Source of the DNA: Vibrio celticus
Lineage (GTDB): Bacteria; Pseudomonadota; Gammaproteobacteria; Enterobacterales; Vibrionaceae
Assembly: GCF_024347335.1 (NCBI RefSeq)
Contig: NZ_AP025463.1
Span: 2,852,001-2,916,000 of the forward strand
Length of the DNA stretch: 64,000 nucleotides
Reading direction: 5' to 3'
The notes under the pieces were generated by a model. The model did no database searches and had not been told where the DNA came from. It worked only from the letters and a program-made list of their open reading frames with translations. Position numbers and translations under genes: made by a program. Positions 43,443 to 53,193 of this stretch are shown piece after piece. Each line of letters opens with the position of its first letter. Positions within the stretch are counted from its first letter, which is position 1.

Positions 43443-45155
43443 TCAATTACAACTGATTTCATCCCAGAACCAATTCGATTGAACAGGGCTTTCCCATACG
43501 CCCGGGCCGTTTTTAGCCACGAAGCACTTGCCGTTATGCGTCACTTTGTCACCGTTACTCACTTGGCTAACACCCGCTTGCCACGTAGTAAATACCGATG
43601 GGTCAACAACGACAGGTGGCTCGGTTACTGGTGGTTCAACTGGGGTTGGGTCTACCGGAGCAGGATCAACCGGTGCAGGGTCAACTGGCGATGGATCTGT
43701 CACTACGGGTGGGGTTGGCTCACCTGCTACTAATTTCCAAGGGCCGCCATTGGCAGGGTCATCCCCTTGTGTCCACCATTTCGCTTCGTAGGTTGCACCG
43801 TTGTGAGTAACTTGGTCACCAGCGTTGTAAACCTTAGTCGCACTCCAACCGTTACCACCCGGATCTGTCCCAGGGTCTACCGGATCAAGCTTATCGACCA
43901 CTTTTACTTCAGGCCAGCTCGCATGAGACCCATAAAAGTTGGTCACACACTTCTCGTAATCTCCAGCAACCAAGGCTGAGTATGCAGTTTGGAAACCAAC
44001 AAGCTCACATTCAAATGAGTATCCTTCAGGACGGTCTGCGTAGTATTTCCAGTTGCCATCCCAGTTGGTGTACAACACATCCGTTGCTCCGTTGAGATTC
44101 AAACTTCCATAAGGCGTTTGTTGCCAACATGTATTAGCTTCATCCGCCTCTACAGGAATTTCATAATGCGCTGCTAACCCTTCCCAATAACGAATACGGT
44201 TAACTGGCTGGCCTTTGTCTTTATTTTGCTCACCACACTCGATACCGCCATTAATCACGTTGATCGTGGTACCAAATCCATAGCCAATTCCTGCATCCAA
44301 TTCGCGCTGAGAGGGTGTCCATGTACGGTCAATCACATGCAGCATGGCTGGTTTAGGCGCTTGTGGTGTTAAGAAGAACCAGATAGCAGAAGCTAAGTTC
44401 AACCAAGAGTCCGCTACTAAGCCCGGATTGTTGAGAAGCACCGTCGCATCGCCATCGAACATCACTTCCGAGAACGCGCCGTAATTAAAATGGTAAGAAA
44501 GCTGTTTAGCACCACGTCCGAAGTAACCCTGCCCCGCGGCACATGGCCAACGGGCATTCAGCCAATCGTTCTGGCCACAACCTGTGGTGTAACCTTCTTG
44601 GCCTTCAGACCAGCCCATTTCACGAACATGCACCAACGCTTGCTGCCATTCTTCGAGAGCTAATGGATTGTCAGAAGTATTGTCTATCGCGATATGACCG
44701 CCCGTCTCTTGTGAGAAATGAGCAAAGGCCGTGATGATGGATTTCTTACAGATGGCGTCTGAGTCACGGCCATCTGTGTACTCTCCACAGAACGCTGGGA
44801 ATTTACCGATCGCACGTAAGAAGCGAGTGTAGGTGTATTCTGGCGCTGCCATCTGAGTGAGGAAATCCCATTCAGATTGAGGGAACACGCGCTCTACACG
44901 CTTTACGTTTTCAGGATTCGAAGGTGAACCGGGGTCAATCGCTTCAACGATGGTGTTCGGGCGAGTTTGAAGGGCCTGTGACCAGATCGCATACATAGGA
45001 TCGGATGTTTTCGCTTGTTCAGCAGCTTGTAGGGCCGACTTTTCAACAAGGTAACCATTCGGATTTTGCGGATCAGGTTGAATGTTCAAAGACGCATGAC
45101 TTTGCGCTGCTAATGTGCAGCCCAGTACTGTCGCCAAATATTTGATTTTTAACAT
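43443..45155 (-). CDS. Secreted GH19 chitinase with two C-terminal chitin-binding modules
   Basis: 570-aa exported enzyme hydrolysing chitin. Signal peptide ends near ASL-22. The GH19 catalytic domain spans about 90-400 with the general acid in AHFSQETGGHIA (Glu150) and GYFGRGAKQLSYHFNYG. Two CBM5/12-like modules follow: residues about 430-475 (WSATKVYNAGDQVTHNGATY) and 520-570 (WQAGVSQVSNGDKVTHNG). A Pro/Val/Asp repeat linker separates them (PVDPAPVDPAPVDP). Single gene with its own terminator; chitin use is typical of Vibrio. Confidence 0.95.
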   Translation of the reverse strand: MLKIKYLATVLGCTLAAQSHASLNIQPDPQNPNGYLVEKSALQAAEQAKTSDPMYAIWSQALQTRPNTIVEAIDPGSPSNPENVKRVERVFPQSEWDFLTQMAAPEYTYTRFLRAIGKFPAFCGEYTDGRDSDAICKKSIITAFAHFSQETGGHIAIDNTSDNPLALEEWQQALVHVREMGWSEGQEGYTTGCGQNDWLNARWPCAAGQGYFGRGAKQLSYHFNYGAFSEVMFDGDATVLLNNPGLVADSWLNLASAIWFFLTPQAPKPAMLHVIDRTWTPSQRELDAGIGYGFGTTINVINGGIECGEQNKDKGQPVNRIRYWEGLAAHYEIPVEADEANTCWQQTPYGSLNLNGATDVLYTNWDGNWKYYADRPEGYSFECELVGFQTAYSALVAGDYEKCVTNFYGSHASWPEVKVVDKLDPVDPGTDPGGNGWSATKVYNAGDQVTHNGATYEAKWWTQGDDPANGGPWKLVAGEPTPPVVTDPSPVDPAPVDPAPVDPTPVEPPVTEPPVVVDPSVFTTWQAGVSQVSNGDKVTHNGKCFVAKNGPGVWESPVQSNWFWDEISCN

Positions 45156-45418
45156 GATGGATTCTCTTATCTGTCCTTAATAAGTCCATCAAAGAGTATG
45201 CTTCACATGTTAAATGGCCTAGCTGTAGCTGTGTGAATTTATAAAAAGTGCGAGTGATCTTTTTGATATATGGCTCAACACAACAAAGCGTCTCATGGTT
45301 TCTTGAGCTGATATCTAGTTTCCAACTCATTTGGTTTCTAGGTATTGTTCATTTGATTTCGAGGTATTGCTCATAAGCCTTTAATGCAATGAATCAATAT
45401 AATGAATCGACAAAGAAA

Positions 45419-45444
45419 AAAGCCCCGAACTGAGTTCGAGGCTT
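45419..45444 (-). terminator. Terminator of guaA
   Basis: Stem built of AAAGCCcCGAAC / GTTCGaGGCTT with one mismatch and a 3-base loop; TTTTTT follows on the minus strand, 37 bp after the guaA stop. Confidence 0.85.
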
Positions 45445-45480
45445 AAGATCTTAATCAAAGCTGGTTAAATCTCTACGAGA

Positions 45481-47034
45481 TTATTCCCACTCGATAGTTG
45501 CTGGTGGCTTACCAGAAATATCGTAAACAACACGTGAAATGCCGTTAACTTCGTTGATAATACGGTTAGAAACCTTACCTAGGAAGTCGTATGGTAGGTG
45601 TGCCCAGTGAGCAGTCATGAAGTCGATAGTTTCTACTGCACGTAGAGATACAACCCAATCGTACTTACGGCCATCGCCCATTACGCCAACTGAACGTACT
45701 GGTAGGAATACCGTGAATGCTTGAGATACTTTGTGGTAAAGGTCAGCAGCGTGAAGCTCTTCAATGAAGATAGCATCTGCGCGACGCAGTAGATCACAGT
45801 ACTCTTTCTTCACTTCGCCAAGTACACGAACACCTAGACCTGGACCCGGGAACGGGTGGCGGTAAAGCATGTTGTATGGAAGACCAAGCTCTAGACCGAT
45901 CTTACGTACTTCATCTTTGAATAACTCACGTAGAGGCTCAACAAGGCCCATTTCCATATCATCAGGAAGACCACCAACGTTGTGGTGAGATTTGATTACG
46001 TGTGCTTTACCTGTCTTAGATGCTGCAGACTCGATTACATCTGGGTAGATAGTACCCTGAGCAAGCCATTTAGCATTCTTCAGTTTCTTAGACTCTTCAT
46101 CGAAGATATCTACGAATACGTGACCGATGATCTTGCGCTTAGCTTCTGGTTCAGCTTCGCCTTCAAGAGCATCAAGGAAACGTTGCTCAGCATCTACTTT
46201 GATGATGTTTAGGCCAAACTTGTTACCGAACATCTCCATAACCTGCTCACCTTCGTTTAAACGAAGAAGGCCGTTATCTACAAATACACATGTTAGTTTG
46301 TCGCCGATAGCGCGGTGAGCAAGCATCGCAACTACAGATGAATCAACACCACCAGAAAGACCAAGGATAACTTCATCGTCACCTACTTGCTCTTTAATAC
46401 GTGCAACTGCATCTTCAATGATTGAAGCTGAAGTCCACAGACCTTCACAACCACATGCATTAAGAACGAAGTTCTCAAGCATTTTTAGGCCGTTCTTAGT
46501 GTGTGTTACCTCTGGGTGGAATTGTACGCCGTAGTACTTCTTCTCTTCGTTTGCCATTGCAGCGTATGGGCAAGTGTCTGTTTCAGCGATCTTTGTGAAA
46601 TCAGCTGGGATCTCAACCACTTTGTCACCGTGGCTCATCCAAACATCTTGAGTAGACTCAAGGTCTGCGAAAAGTGCAGATTCGCCAGTCACTTGTACCG
46701 CTGCGTAGCCGAACTCACGCTCAGTAGACGTTGCTACTTTACCGCCAAGTTGTTCAGCCATAGTTTGCATGCCGTAGCAGATACCGAAGACAGGAACACC
46801 TGAATCAAATACGTACTGAGGTGCACGTGGAGAGTTCTTCTCCGTTACACTTTCAGGGCCACCAGATAGGATGATGCCGTCTGGATTGAATTCACGAATA
46901 TCCGCTTCTTCTACGTCCCAGCTCCAAAGTTCACAGTAAACACCGATCTCACGAATACGACGAGCTACTAGCTGTGTGTATTGAGAACCGAAGTCCAGAA
47001 TTAGAATACGTTGGTCATGAATATTTTTAGTCAT
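45481..47034 (-). CDS. guaA: GMP synthase (glutamine-hydrolysing)
   Basis: Converts XMP, glutamine and ATP to GMP; cytoplasmic. 517 aa. The N-terminal class I glutamine amidotransferase has catalytic Cys in GICYGMQ (about 86) and His/Glu in GVQFHPEVTH. The ATP pyrophosphatase domain has the P-loop LGLSGGVDSSVVAML, and the C-terminal dimerisation domain ends in PPATIEWE. Downstream of guaB on the same strand, as in the guaBA operon, but separated by 365 bp containing a MITE-like repeat. Confidence 0.99.
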   Translation of the reverse strand: MTKNIHDQRILILDFGSQYTQLVARRIREIGVYCELWSWDVEEADIREFNPDGIILSGGPESVTEKNSPRAPQYVFDSGVPVFGICYGMQTMAEQLGGKVATSTEREFGYAAVQVTGESALFADLESTQDVWMSHGDKVVEIPADFTKIAETDTCPYAAMANEEKKYYGVQFHPEVTHTKNGLKMLENFVLNACGCEGLWTSASIIEDAVARIKEQVGDDEVILGLSGGVDSSVVAMLAHRAIGDKLTCVFVDNGLLRLNEGEQVMEMFGNKFGLNIIKVDAEQRFLDALEGEAEPEAKRKIIGHVFVDIFDEESKKLKNAKWLAQGTIYPDVIESAASKTGKAHVIKSHHNVGGLPDDMEMGLVEPLRELFKDEVRKIGLELGLPYNMLYRHPFPGPGLGVRVLGEVKKEYCDLLRRADAIFIEELHAADLYHKVSQAFTVFLPVRSVGVMGDGRKYDWVVSLRAVETIDFMTAHWAHLPYDFLGKVSNRIINEVNGISRVVYDISGKPPATIEWE

Positions 47035-47185
47035 TTTAAGCAGTCTTATTGGCTATGTGATAAAACGGAGGCGAGTTTACTCACCTCTGATTAACTCTTC
47101 AAGAAATAAAGCAAACGTTTTCGTTGGTTATCTGTAAGGCGATGTTTTGCAAAATTCATACGTTCAACAAAACAGGCTTTAGATA

Positions 47186-47353
47186 TAATACCAATCACAG
47201 TAAGTAAGTGTTCAGGAATAGCGCAGGAAAAAAGCTTGAAAACAAGGCAGGATTTTCTGATAAGTAGTTATTCTACAATCAAAAATTCTAACGAAGTTAT
47301 CGAGGTTTTTAACAAGCTAGGATGACCAGTTATTTACTACGATTGGTATATTA
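47186..47353. mobile_element. MITE-like element between guaB and guaA
   Basis: About 168 bp, no coding capacity. The ends TAATACCAATCACAGTAAGTAA and, inverted, TAATATACCAATCGTAGTAAATAA form imperfect ~20-bp terminal inverted repeats. The inside is AT-rich with several short direct and inverted words. ACCAATC fragments occur elsewhere in intergenic regions here (about 10177 and 41269). I recognise the type as a dispersed Vibrio intergenic repeat, but have no name for it. Confidence 0.7.
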
Positions 47354-47399
47354 ATGTGCCGACTAAATCAGCACATTATTCAAACGTTTGGACGTATTA

Positions 47400-48863
47400 T
47401 TAACCTAAACGGTAGTTAGGTGCTTCTTTCGTGATTTGAACATCGTGTACGTGAGATTCTTTCATGCCCGCACCAGAGATACGAACAAACTCAGCTTTAG
47501 TACGCATGTCTTCAACAGTTGCAGAACCCGTTAGGCCCATGCTTGAGCGTAGACCGCCCATCTGTTGGTGAACGATCTCTTTTAGACGACCTTTGTATGC
47601 GATACGACCTTCAATACCTTCTGGAACAAGCTTGTCTGCAGCGTTGTCAGATTGGAAGTAGCGGTCAGAAGAACCTTGAGACATAGCGCCAAGAGAACCC
47701 ATACCACGGTAAGACTTGTAAGAACGACCGTTGTAAAGAATAACTTCACCCGGTGCTTCTTCAGTACCAGCGAACATTGAACCAACCATCACACAAGATG
47801 CGCCAGCAACGATAGCTTTACAGATATCGCCAGAGAAGCGGATACCGCCATCTGCGATTACTGGAATACCGTATTCGTTAGCTACTTCAGCTGCGTCTGC
47901 GATTGCTGTTACTTGAGGAACACCAACACCAGTAACGATACGAGTCGTACAGATTGAACCCGGGCCGATGCCTACTTTAACCGCACTAACACCTGCTTCG
48001 ATAAGAGCACGAGCGCCAGCGCCAGTTGCTACGTTACCACCGATGATTTGTAGATCAGGGTATGCAGCGCGAGTTTCGCGGATACGGTTAAGTACGCCTT
48101 CAGAGTGACCGTGTGAAGAGTCAATAAGTAGAACGTCTACGCCAGCTTCAACTAGAGCAGCAACGCGCTCTTCGTTACCAGCGCCAGCACCAACAGCTGC
48201 ACCTACACGTAGGCTGCCGCGCTCATCTTTACAAGCGTTTGGTTTACGTTCTGCTTTGTGGAAATCTTTTGCAGTGATCATTCCAGTAAGTTGGAAGTCA
48301 TCATTTACAACAAGAACTTTTTCAACACGCGCTTCGTGCATTTTCTCTTGAACTTCTTCACGAGTTGCACCTTCTTTAACAGAAGCAAGGCGAGCTTTAG
48401 GCGTCATTACTACATCAACTTTCTTAGAAAGGTCAGTAACAAAGCGAACGTCACGGCCAGTAATAATACCAACAAGTTCGTTTGTTTCAGTAACAACAGG
48501 GAAACCGGCAAAGCCGTGTTTTTGGGTAAGGGCTACAACATCAGCGATTGTCGCGTCAGGGCTTACAGTTACTGGGTGAGAAACCACACCAGCTTCGTAA
48601 ATTTTAACCTGGCGAACCATTTCAGCTTGCTGTTCAATAGACATGTTCTTGTGAATGAAGCCTATTCCGCCTTCTTGTGCCAGTGCAATCGCTAGGCGAG
48701 CTTCTGTCACAGTATCCATAGATGCAGATATCATTGGGATGTTTAGGGAAATATTCTTCGTCAGCTGAGTGCGAAGATCAGCTGTATTAGGGAGAACGGT
48801 GGAGTGTGCTGGCACTAGCAGTACGTCGTCGAATGTCAGCGCTTCTTTGGCAATTCTTAGCAT
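47400..48863 (-). CDS. guaB: IMP dehydrogenase
   Basis: Oxidises IMP to XMP with NAD, the committed step to guanine nucleotides. 487 aa. The TIM-barrel catalytic domain has the active-site loop with Cys in GIGPGSICTTRIVTGVGVPQ and the flap RYKGMGSLGAMSQGS-type segment. Two CBS domains (about 93-205) are inserted. The N-terminus LTFDDVLLVPAHS is conserved. I chose ATG 48863 (MLRIAKEAL); a TTG two codons upstream is possible. Divergent from xseA; followed by guaA. Confidence 0.99.
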   Translation of the reverse strand: MLRIAKEALTFDDVLLVPAHSTVLPNTADLRTQLTKNISLNIPMISASMDTVTEARLAIALAQEGGIGFIHKNMSIEQQAEMVRQVKIYEAGVVSHPVTVSPDATIADVVALTQKHGFAGFPVVTETNELVGIITGRDVRFVTDLSKKVDVVMTPKARLASVKEGATREEVQEKMHEARVEKVLVVNDDFQLTGMITAKDFHKAERKPNACKDERGSLRVGAAVGAGAGNEERVAALVEAGVDVLLIDSSHGHSEGVLNRIRETRAAYPDLQIIGGNVATGAGARALIEAGVSAVKVGIGPGSICTTRIVTGVGVPQVTAIADAAEVANEYGIPVIADGGIRFSGDICKAIVAGASCVMVGSMFAGTEEAPGEVILYNGRSYKSYRGMGSLGAMSQGSSDRYFQSDNAADKLVPEGIEGRIAYKGRLKEIVHQQMGGLRSSMGLTGSATVEDMRTKAEFVRISGAGMKESHVHDVQITKEAPNYRLG

Positions 48864-48980
48864 TTGCAATATCTCACAATAATAGGAGTAAAAAGAAACA
48901 ATCCAATCTCATCGTTTCGCCTAATGAGGGCAGCCAATTAAGGAAAATCAAACTGCATTTGGATTAGATATTGCGGACGG

Positions 48981-49009
48981 ATTATACGGCCAACGAAATC
49001 GCTTGGCTA
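48981..49009 (-). promoter_or_regulatory. Probable guaB promoter with a PurR-like sequence
   Basis: On the minus strand a perfect TATAAT (48981-48986) lies 17 bases after TAGCCA (49004-49009). Between them, about 48991-49003 reads AACGAAATCGCTT on the plus strand, which matches part of the PurR consensus ACGCAAACGTTTGCGT. PurR control of guaB is known in E. coli; here the site is only suggestive. It implies a ~110-nt leader. Confidence 0.4.
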
Positions 49010-49132
49010 CACATTTTTGTATTTTTAATTTGCATTTACCCCCTTGCTATGTATTATATTGCCGCTATCTTCCATACTCACGCCCTGTGAGATTCCAAGA
49101 AAGACCTTCCTTCAAGGAAAGATAGTGCTTCT

Positions 49133-50479
49133 ATGACTAATCCAAACATCTTTACTGTTTCTCGCCTCAACTCAGAGGTTCGTCTCCTATTAGAAAACGA
49201 AATGGGAATAGTCTGGCTCGTTGGTGAAATCTCAAACTTCTCTGCACCTGTATCTGGTCACTGGTACCTCACGCTTAAAGACTCTCGCGCTCAAGTTAAG
49301 TGTGCCATGTTTCGTGGCAATAACCGCCGTGTGACTTTCAAGCCTCAGAACGGTAATCAAGTTTTAGTCAAAGCACGTTTGTCTCTTTATGAGCCACGCG
49401 GTGACTATCAACTGATCATCGAAAGCATGCAGCCAGAAGGTGACGGTAAGCTTCAGCAAGAGTTTGAAAAGCTGAAGATGAACCTTGCAGCTGAAGGCCT
49501 GTTTGCTCAATCGAGTAAGCAACCGCTTCCTGAACACCCAAAGCGTGTTGGCGTTATCACCTCGAAAACAGGCGCAGCACTGTTTGATATTCTTGATGTA
49601 CTGAAAAGACGCGATCCTTCATTACCTGTTGTGGTTTACCCGACCATGGTTCAAGGCGAAGAGGCGGCAATTCAGATTGCTCAAGCGATTGGACGAGCTA
49701 ACGAACGCAATGAGTGTGATGTGTTGATCGTGGGTCGTGGCGGCGGTTCGTTAGAAGACTTATGGTGCTTCAATAACGAGATCGTAGCTCGCACAATCGC
49801 TGCAAGCCAAATCCCGATTATCAGCGCCGTTGGCCATGAAGTTGATGTCACTATCGCCGATTTCGTCGCAGATATGCGAGCTCCAACGCCGTCAGCAGCT
49901 GCAGAATTGGTTAGCCGTGACAACAGTCATAAAGAGCAAGCTTATGCCTCTAAACGTGCTCGTTTAGTGAGTGCGATTCGTCATGTGTTAATCAAACAAG
50001 CGCAATCAACTCAGACGTTGAAATACCGCTTAGAGAAACAACACCCGAGCTACCAACTGCAAAAGCAGAGTCAGCAGCTTGATGACCTAGACATGCGTTT
50101 GCGTCGTGGTATGACTCAATACCTAAAGCAACATGCGCAGCGTGTTGAACGCAAACAGCACCAGCTTCAGCTGAACTCGCCAGTGAAACGCCTTGGTGAA
50201 CAAAAACTGCATCTACAACGTTCAGAGCAAAAACTATTGGATGCGATGGATAAGACATTACTGACCACTCGCCACCAGCTAGCCATGGCTGCCGAGAAGT
50301 TAGAAACAGTGAGCCCGCTGGCAACGCTAAAGCGTGGTTACAGCATTACCCATTCCGCATCGAGCAAAACGGTGTCATCGATTAACGATGTTGAGGTGGG
50401 CGAAGTGATCACCACTCAAGTAGAAGATGGTGTGATTGAATCGCAAGTGACAACAAGAGTCGCTAAGAGCGAGCTTTAG
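49133..50479 (+). CDS. xseA: Exodeoxyribonuclease VII large subunit
   Basis: Processive single-strand DNA nuclease subunit, partner of XseB; cytoplasmic. 448 aa. The N-terminal OB-fold is about 20-110 (VWLVGEISNFSAPVSGHWYLTLKD). The catalytic domain has GVITSKTGAALFDIL, IVGRGGGSLEDLWCFN and SAVGHEVDVTIADFVADMRAPTPSAAAELV. A long coiled coil runs about 265-395. AAGGAAAG precedes the ATG. Divergent from guaB, as usual in gammaproteobacteria. Confidence 0.98.
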   Translation: MTNPNIFTVSRLNSEVRLLLENEMGIVWLVGEISNFSAPVSGHWYLTLKDSRAQVKCAMFRGNNRRVTFKPQNGNQVLVKARLSLYEPRGDYQLIIESMQPEGDGKLQQEFEKLKMNLAAEGLFAQSSKQPLPEHPKRVGVITSKTGAALFDILDVLKRRDPSLPVVVYPTMVQGEEAAIQIAQAIGRANERNECDVLIVGRGGGSLEDLWCFNNEIVARTIAASQIPIISAVGHEVDVTIADFVADMRAPTPSAAAELVSRDNSHKEQAYASKRARLVSAIRHVLIKQAQSTQTLKYRLEKQHPSYQLQKQSQQLDDLDMRLRRGMTQYLKQHAQRVERKQHQLQLNSPVKRLGEQKLHLQRSEQKLLDAMDKTLLTTRHQLAMAAEKLETVSPLATLKRGYSITHSASSKTVSSINDVEVGEVITTQVEDGVIESQVTTRVAKSEL

Positions 50480-50515
50480 GTTCGACTAAAACGTTAAAAA
50501 TCATTTAAAACCAGA

Positions 50516-50546
50516 AAGCCCTATCGATAATCGACAGGGCTTTTTT
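50516..50546 (+). terminator. Terminator of xseA (also facing ureG)
   Basis: Stem AAAGCCCT..TCGA / TCGA.AGGGCTTT with one offset and a 3-base loop, followed by TTTT on the plus strand, 37 bp after the xseA stop. Confidence 0.82.
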
Positions 50547-50597
50547 GTGTCTATTGGCTTCAAAAGCAAACGAACGGATTCAAACCTTACTCCCTAC

Positions 50598-51239
50598 TCA
50601 CGACTCAGTCGTAGAAGGCTCCTTCATGGTCAGCATCCCTTCCGTCACAATAAAGTTAATGATGAAATCTAAACCTTGGCTCTCTTTGAGGTTGGTGAAC
50701 ACGTATGGCTTGGTTGGTCGCATGCGTTGTGTGTCTTGCTCCATCACCTCAAGTGACGCACCCACATACGGTGCTAAATCGATCTTGTTGATAACCAGCA
50801 GATCAGAACGCGTAATACCCGGCCCGCCTTTACGTGGGATCTTCTCCCCTTCCGCTACATCAATCACGTAGATGGTCAGGTCGGCTAACTCAGGGCTGAA
50901 CGTCGCACTCAAGTTATCACCACCGCTTTCGACGAATACCACATCGAGGTTTTTGTGCAGCTTAGCCAGCTCTTCTACCGCAGCTAAGTTCATCGATGCA
51001 TCTTCACGGATCGCCGTGTGCGGACAGCCACCCGTTTCAACACCAATGATACGATCCGGTTCTAGCGCTTCTGCTCGCGTGAGTATCTTGGCATCTTCTT
51101 GGGTGTAGATGTCGTTGGTTACCACAGCAATGTTGAGCTTGTCGCGAATAGCTTTACATAGCACCTCTAACAGCGCTGTTTTACCAGACCCTACTGGGCC
51201 GCCAATACCAATTCGAAGGGGTTGCTTATAACTTTCCAT
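50598..51239 (-). CDS. ureG: Urease accessory GTPase UreG
   Basis: GTP hydrolysis by UreG drives nickel delivery into apo-urease with UreD/UreF. 213 aa. P-loop GGPVGSGKTALLE near the N-terminus; metal-binding Cys-Pro-His in GVETGGCPHTAIREDASMN; ESGGDNLSATFSPELAD and NKIDLAPYVGASLEVM follow. It is the last gene of the urease cluster, 46 bp after ureF, and converges on xseA. Confidence 0.98.
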   Translation of the reverse strand: MESYKQPLRIGIGGPVGSGKTALLEVLCKAIRDKLNIAVVTNDIYTQEDAKILTRAEALEPDRIIGVETGGCPHTAIREDASMNLAAVEELAKLHKNLDVVFVESGGDNLSATFSPELADLTIYVIDVAEGEKIPRKGGPGITRSDLLVINKIDLAPYVGASLEVMEQDTQRMRPTKPYVFTNLKESQGLDFIINFIVTEGMLTMKEPSTTES

Positions 51240-51285
51240 TGTCTACTTCCTTATATTCTTTTCACTACATCGTTCGAGCTGACCG

Positions 51286-51966
51286 CTACGAACGAAATAG
51301 TCTCGTGTATTGTGTTTCGTGCAGTGAGCTTGCTAATGCCATTGATGGCGAAAAGCTGCCTACCATCCAATCTTCTATCACGCGGGCCTTTTCGATCACC
51401 TCAGGAAAGGTGTTGGTGATATTGATCAATGCCAACTGCCCGTCGGTTTGCCCTAAAGGCACCAGTTTCACGCCTGCGGTAACGATATTTTCAAGCCAAC
51501 TCCATAAATAACCCTGCTTGAGACTTTCTAAATCAATGCCCCAATGCTGGGCTGCCATACACATGCCCAACAATTGGTTTGGGTGACTATCAACAGAGTC
51601 CACCAGCGAAATATCGATATCTAAGCGCTTCAACAAAGTATTTAATGCCTGCCCACGTTGCTTCTCTTCGGCTCGTAATTCACTGGTTTCACGGCTTGAG
51701 TACAGGTAATTACACCAGTGCTCAATCTCATCGAGTTCACCCTTTTCTAGAGCGTGATAAAGACGCTCTAAGATGGGCAATTCCAAGGTCGCGACACTGG
51801 AGTTGACGATGGTATTGAGCCACTGTTCCATGCTGTTGCGATCGGTCACCCAACCCGCTTCAACCGCCAACTCTAAGCCTTGCGAATATGTGAACCCACC
51901 AATTGGCAATGACGGACTGATCAATTGAAACAGACGATAGATGGCGACATTTTCTGTTGTGGTCAT
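51286..51966 (-). CDS. ureF: Urease accessory protein UreF
   Basis: All-helical accessory protein that with UreD forms the tunnel and docking platform for UreG on apo-urease. 226 aa, typical. The SPSLPIGGFTYSQGLELAVEAGWV start and SFSPSMALASSLHETQYTRLFRS end are family signatures. It lies 42 bp after ureJ in the same direction and before ureG. Confidence 0.96.
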   Translation of the reverse strand: MTTTENVAIYRLFQLISPSLPIGGFTYSQGLELAVEAGWVTDRNSMEQWLNTIVNSSVATLELPILERLYHALEKGELDEIEHWCNYLYSSRETSELRAEEKQRGQALNTLLKRLDIDISLVDSVDSHPNQLLGMCMAAQHWGIDLESLKQGYLWSWLENIVTAGVKLVPLGQTDGQLALINITNTFPEVIEKARVIEDWMVGSFSPSMALASSLHETQYTRLFRS

Positions 51967-52008
51967 AATCGTGCCCTCAACTTTCTAGAATCGAAAAAGT
52001 TCGAGAGC

Positions 52009-52605
52009 TTATGCGCCTAGCAGTAATAGTGCGCTTGCTGAAGCCACGCCGACTGACAACCATTTAGAGTAAACTGCGCGACCAACCAATGTACCGACAA
52101 CCATTAGCGCTAAGGCACTGATGCTCATACCGGTTGCGAACTGAATCAGGTTGCTCGCGGCTTCAACGCCGTGTGCGTAACCATGGAAAAACAACATAGC
52201 AATCGAAGCGACTAATACGCTGTTCACACGCTTAGTCGATGGTGAGAACACGTGCCATAAGCATAAGCTGACAACGAATAGAGAAGCGATGATTGCAGGT
52301 TCAACAATTACAGAGAAACCTAAGGCTTGGCCTGCAATAAGTCCTACCACCAAAGACGCCAGCCCGCCGCCAATCAGAGCGGCTTTTGTCTTGGTGGAAA
52401 ATGAAAGTGCGCCAATTAACAGACCGAAAGCGATCAGCATGATCAGGTGATCCATACCTGTCACTGGGTGAGTTAAGCCAGACATAAATGAGTGAGACTC
52501 ATGAACCGAATGCGAACCGTGCCCCGGGTGAGCCAATGCCAATGTCGATGTTGTTAGAGAAGCCAGTGTGAAAGTGCATAAGCCTGCAGCTGTTTTAAAG
52601 TTCAT
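52009..52605 (-). CDS. ureJ: HupE/UreJ family nickel permease
   Basis: 198-aa inner-membrane protein with a cleavable N-terminal segment (SLTTSTLALA) and six hydrophobic helices. The HupE/UreJ motif HPVTGMDHLIMLIAFGLLIGA, with its His and Asp, is the presumed metal site; a His-rich segment HPGHGSHSVHESH precedes it. It probably imports nickel for the urease, supported by position between ureE and ureF. Confidence 0.92.
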   Translation of the reverse strand: MNFKTAAGLCTFTLASLTTSTLALAHPGHGSHSVHESHSFMSGLTHPVTGMDHLIMLIAFGLLIGALSFSTKTKAALIGGGLASLVVGLIAGQALGFSVIVEPAIIASLFVVSLCLWHVFSPSTKRVNSVLVASIAMLFFHGYAHGVEAASNLIQFATGMSISALALMVVGTLVGRAVYSKWLSVGVASASALLLLGA

Positions 52606-52678
52606 CGCGAGTTCCTTGCGTTTATAATTATTAATATCGTGGTTGTATCTATTAATGGGTGAGTCTCAAATGACTCGA

Positions 52679-53131
52679 TTAATGATGGTGATGATGTCCA
52701 CCTGAGCGACCGCCATAAGCGCCACCTTCAGGTTCAAACGGTTGTTTCTCGGTGGTCACCTTCGCGCCTAAGCCTTCAACCATTTCATCTAAAACATGGT
52801 CGTGTTGGTAACGAACCCAACCAGCTTCCACTTGCAGCGGAACATGACGGTTGCCAAGGTGATACGCCACTCGCGTTAGCAAGTGTGGGTCTTCACAATA
52901 AACAGTCGAAACGGTTTCTGGTGCTGCTTTCACTTCTACGACTAAACCGCATTCACTTGAGAGTTGTTCGCCACCACGCAAGATATGACCTCGTGGTAGA
53001 AACAGCCCTGCATTGCGCCCGTCATCTAGCATCACCTTAAGGCGGCTTTTGATGCGGCTATCAATCGGCAGGCTTAAATAGCCGTCCGGTGCATTTTGTA
53101 TTTGAGTATTCAGTTGAGTCAGTTCAATCAT
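52679..53131 (-). CDS. ureE: Urease nickel metallochaperone UreE
   Basis: 150-aa nickel-binding dimer that loads UreG. N-terminal peptide-binding domain (about 1-70, LFLPRGHILRGGE) and C-terminal metal-binding domain (VAYHLGNRHVPLQVE). The tail ends in GGHHHHH, a His-rich nickel-storage end shared with Klebsiella-type UreE but shorter. Next gene after ureC. Confidence 0.97.
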   Translation of the reverse strand: MIELTQLNTQIQNAPDGYLSLPIDSRIKSRLKVMLDDGRNAGLFLPRGHILRGGEQLSSECGLVVEVKAAPETVSTVYCEDPHLLTRVAYHLGNRHVPLQVEAGWVRYQHDHVLDEMVEGLGAKVTTEKQPFEPEGGAYGGRSGGHHHHH

Positions 53132-53193
53132 GCTATTACCTCAATCTCCTTGTGAGATTTATAACGTTCAAAATAAGAGCCTTCAGCTCACAG

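Noticed and set aside
43479..43810. Open frames opposite the Pro-rich chitinase linker
   Set aside because: Low-complexity shadows of the repeated linker codons; no independent coding evidence.
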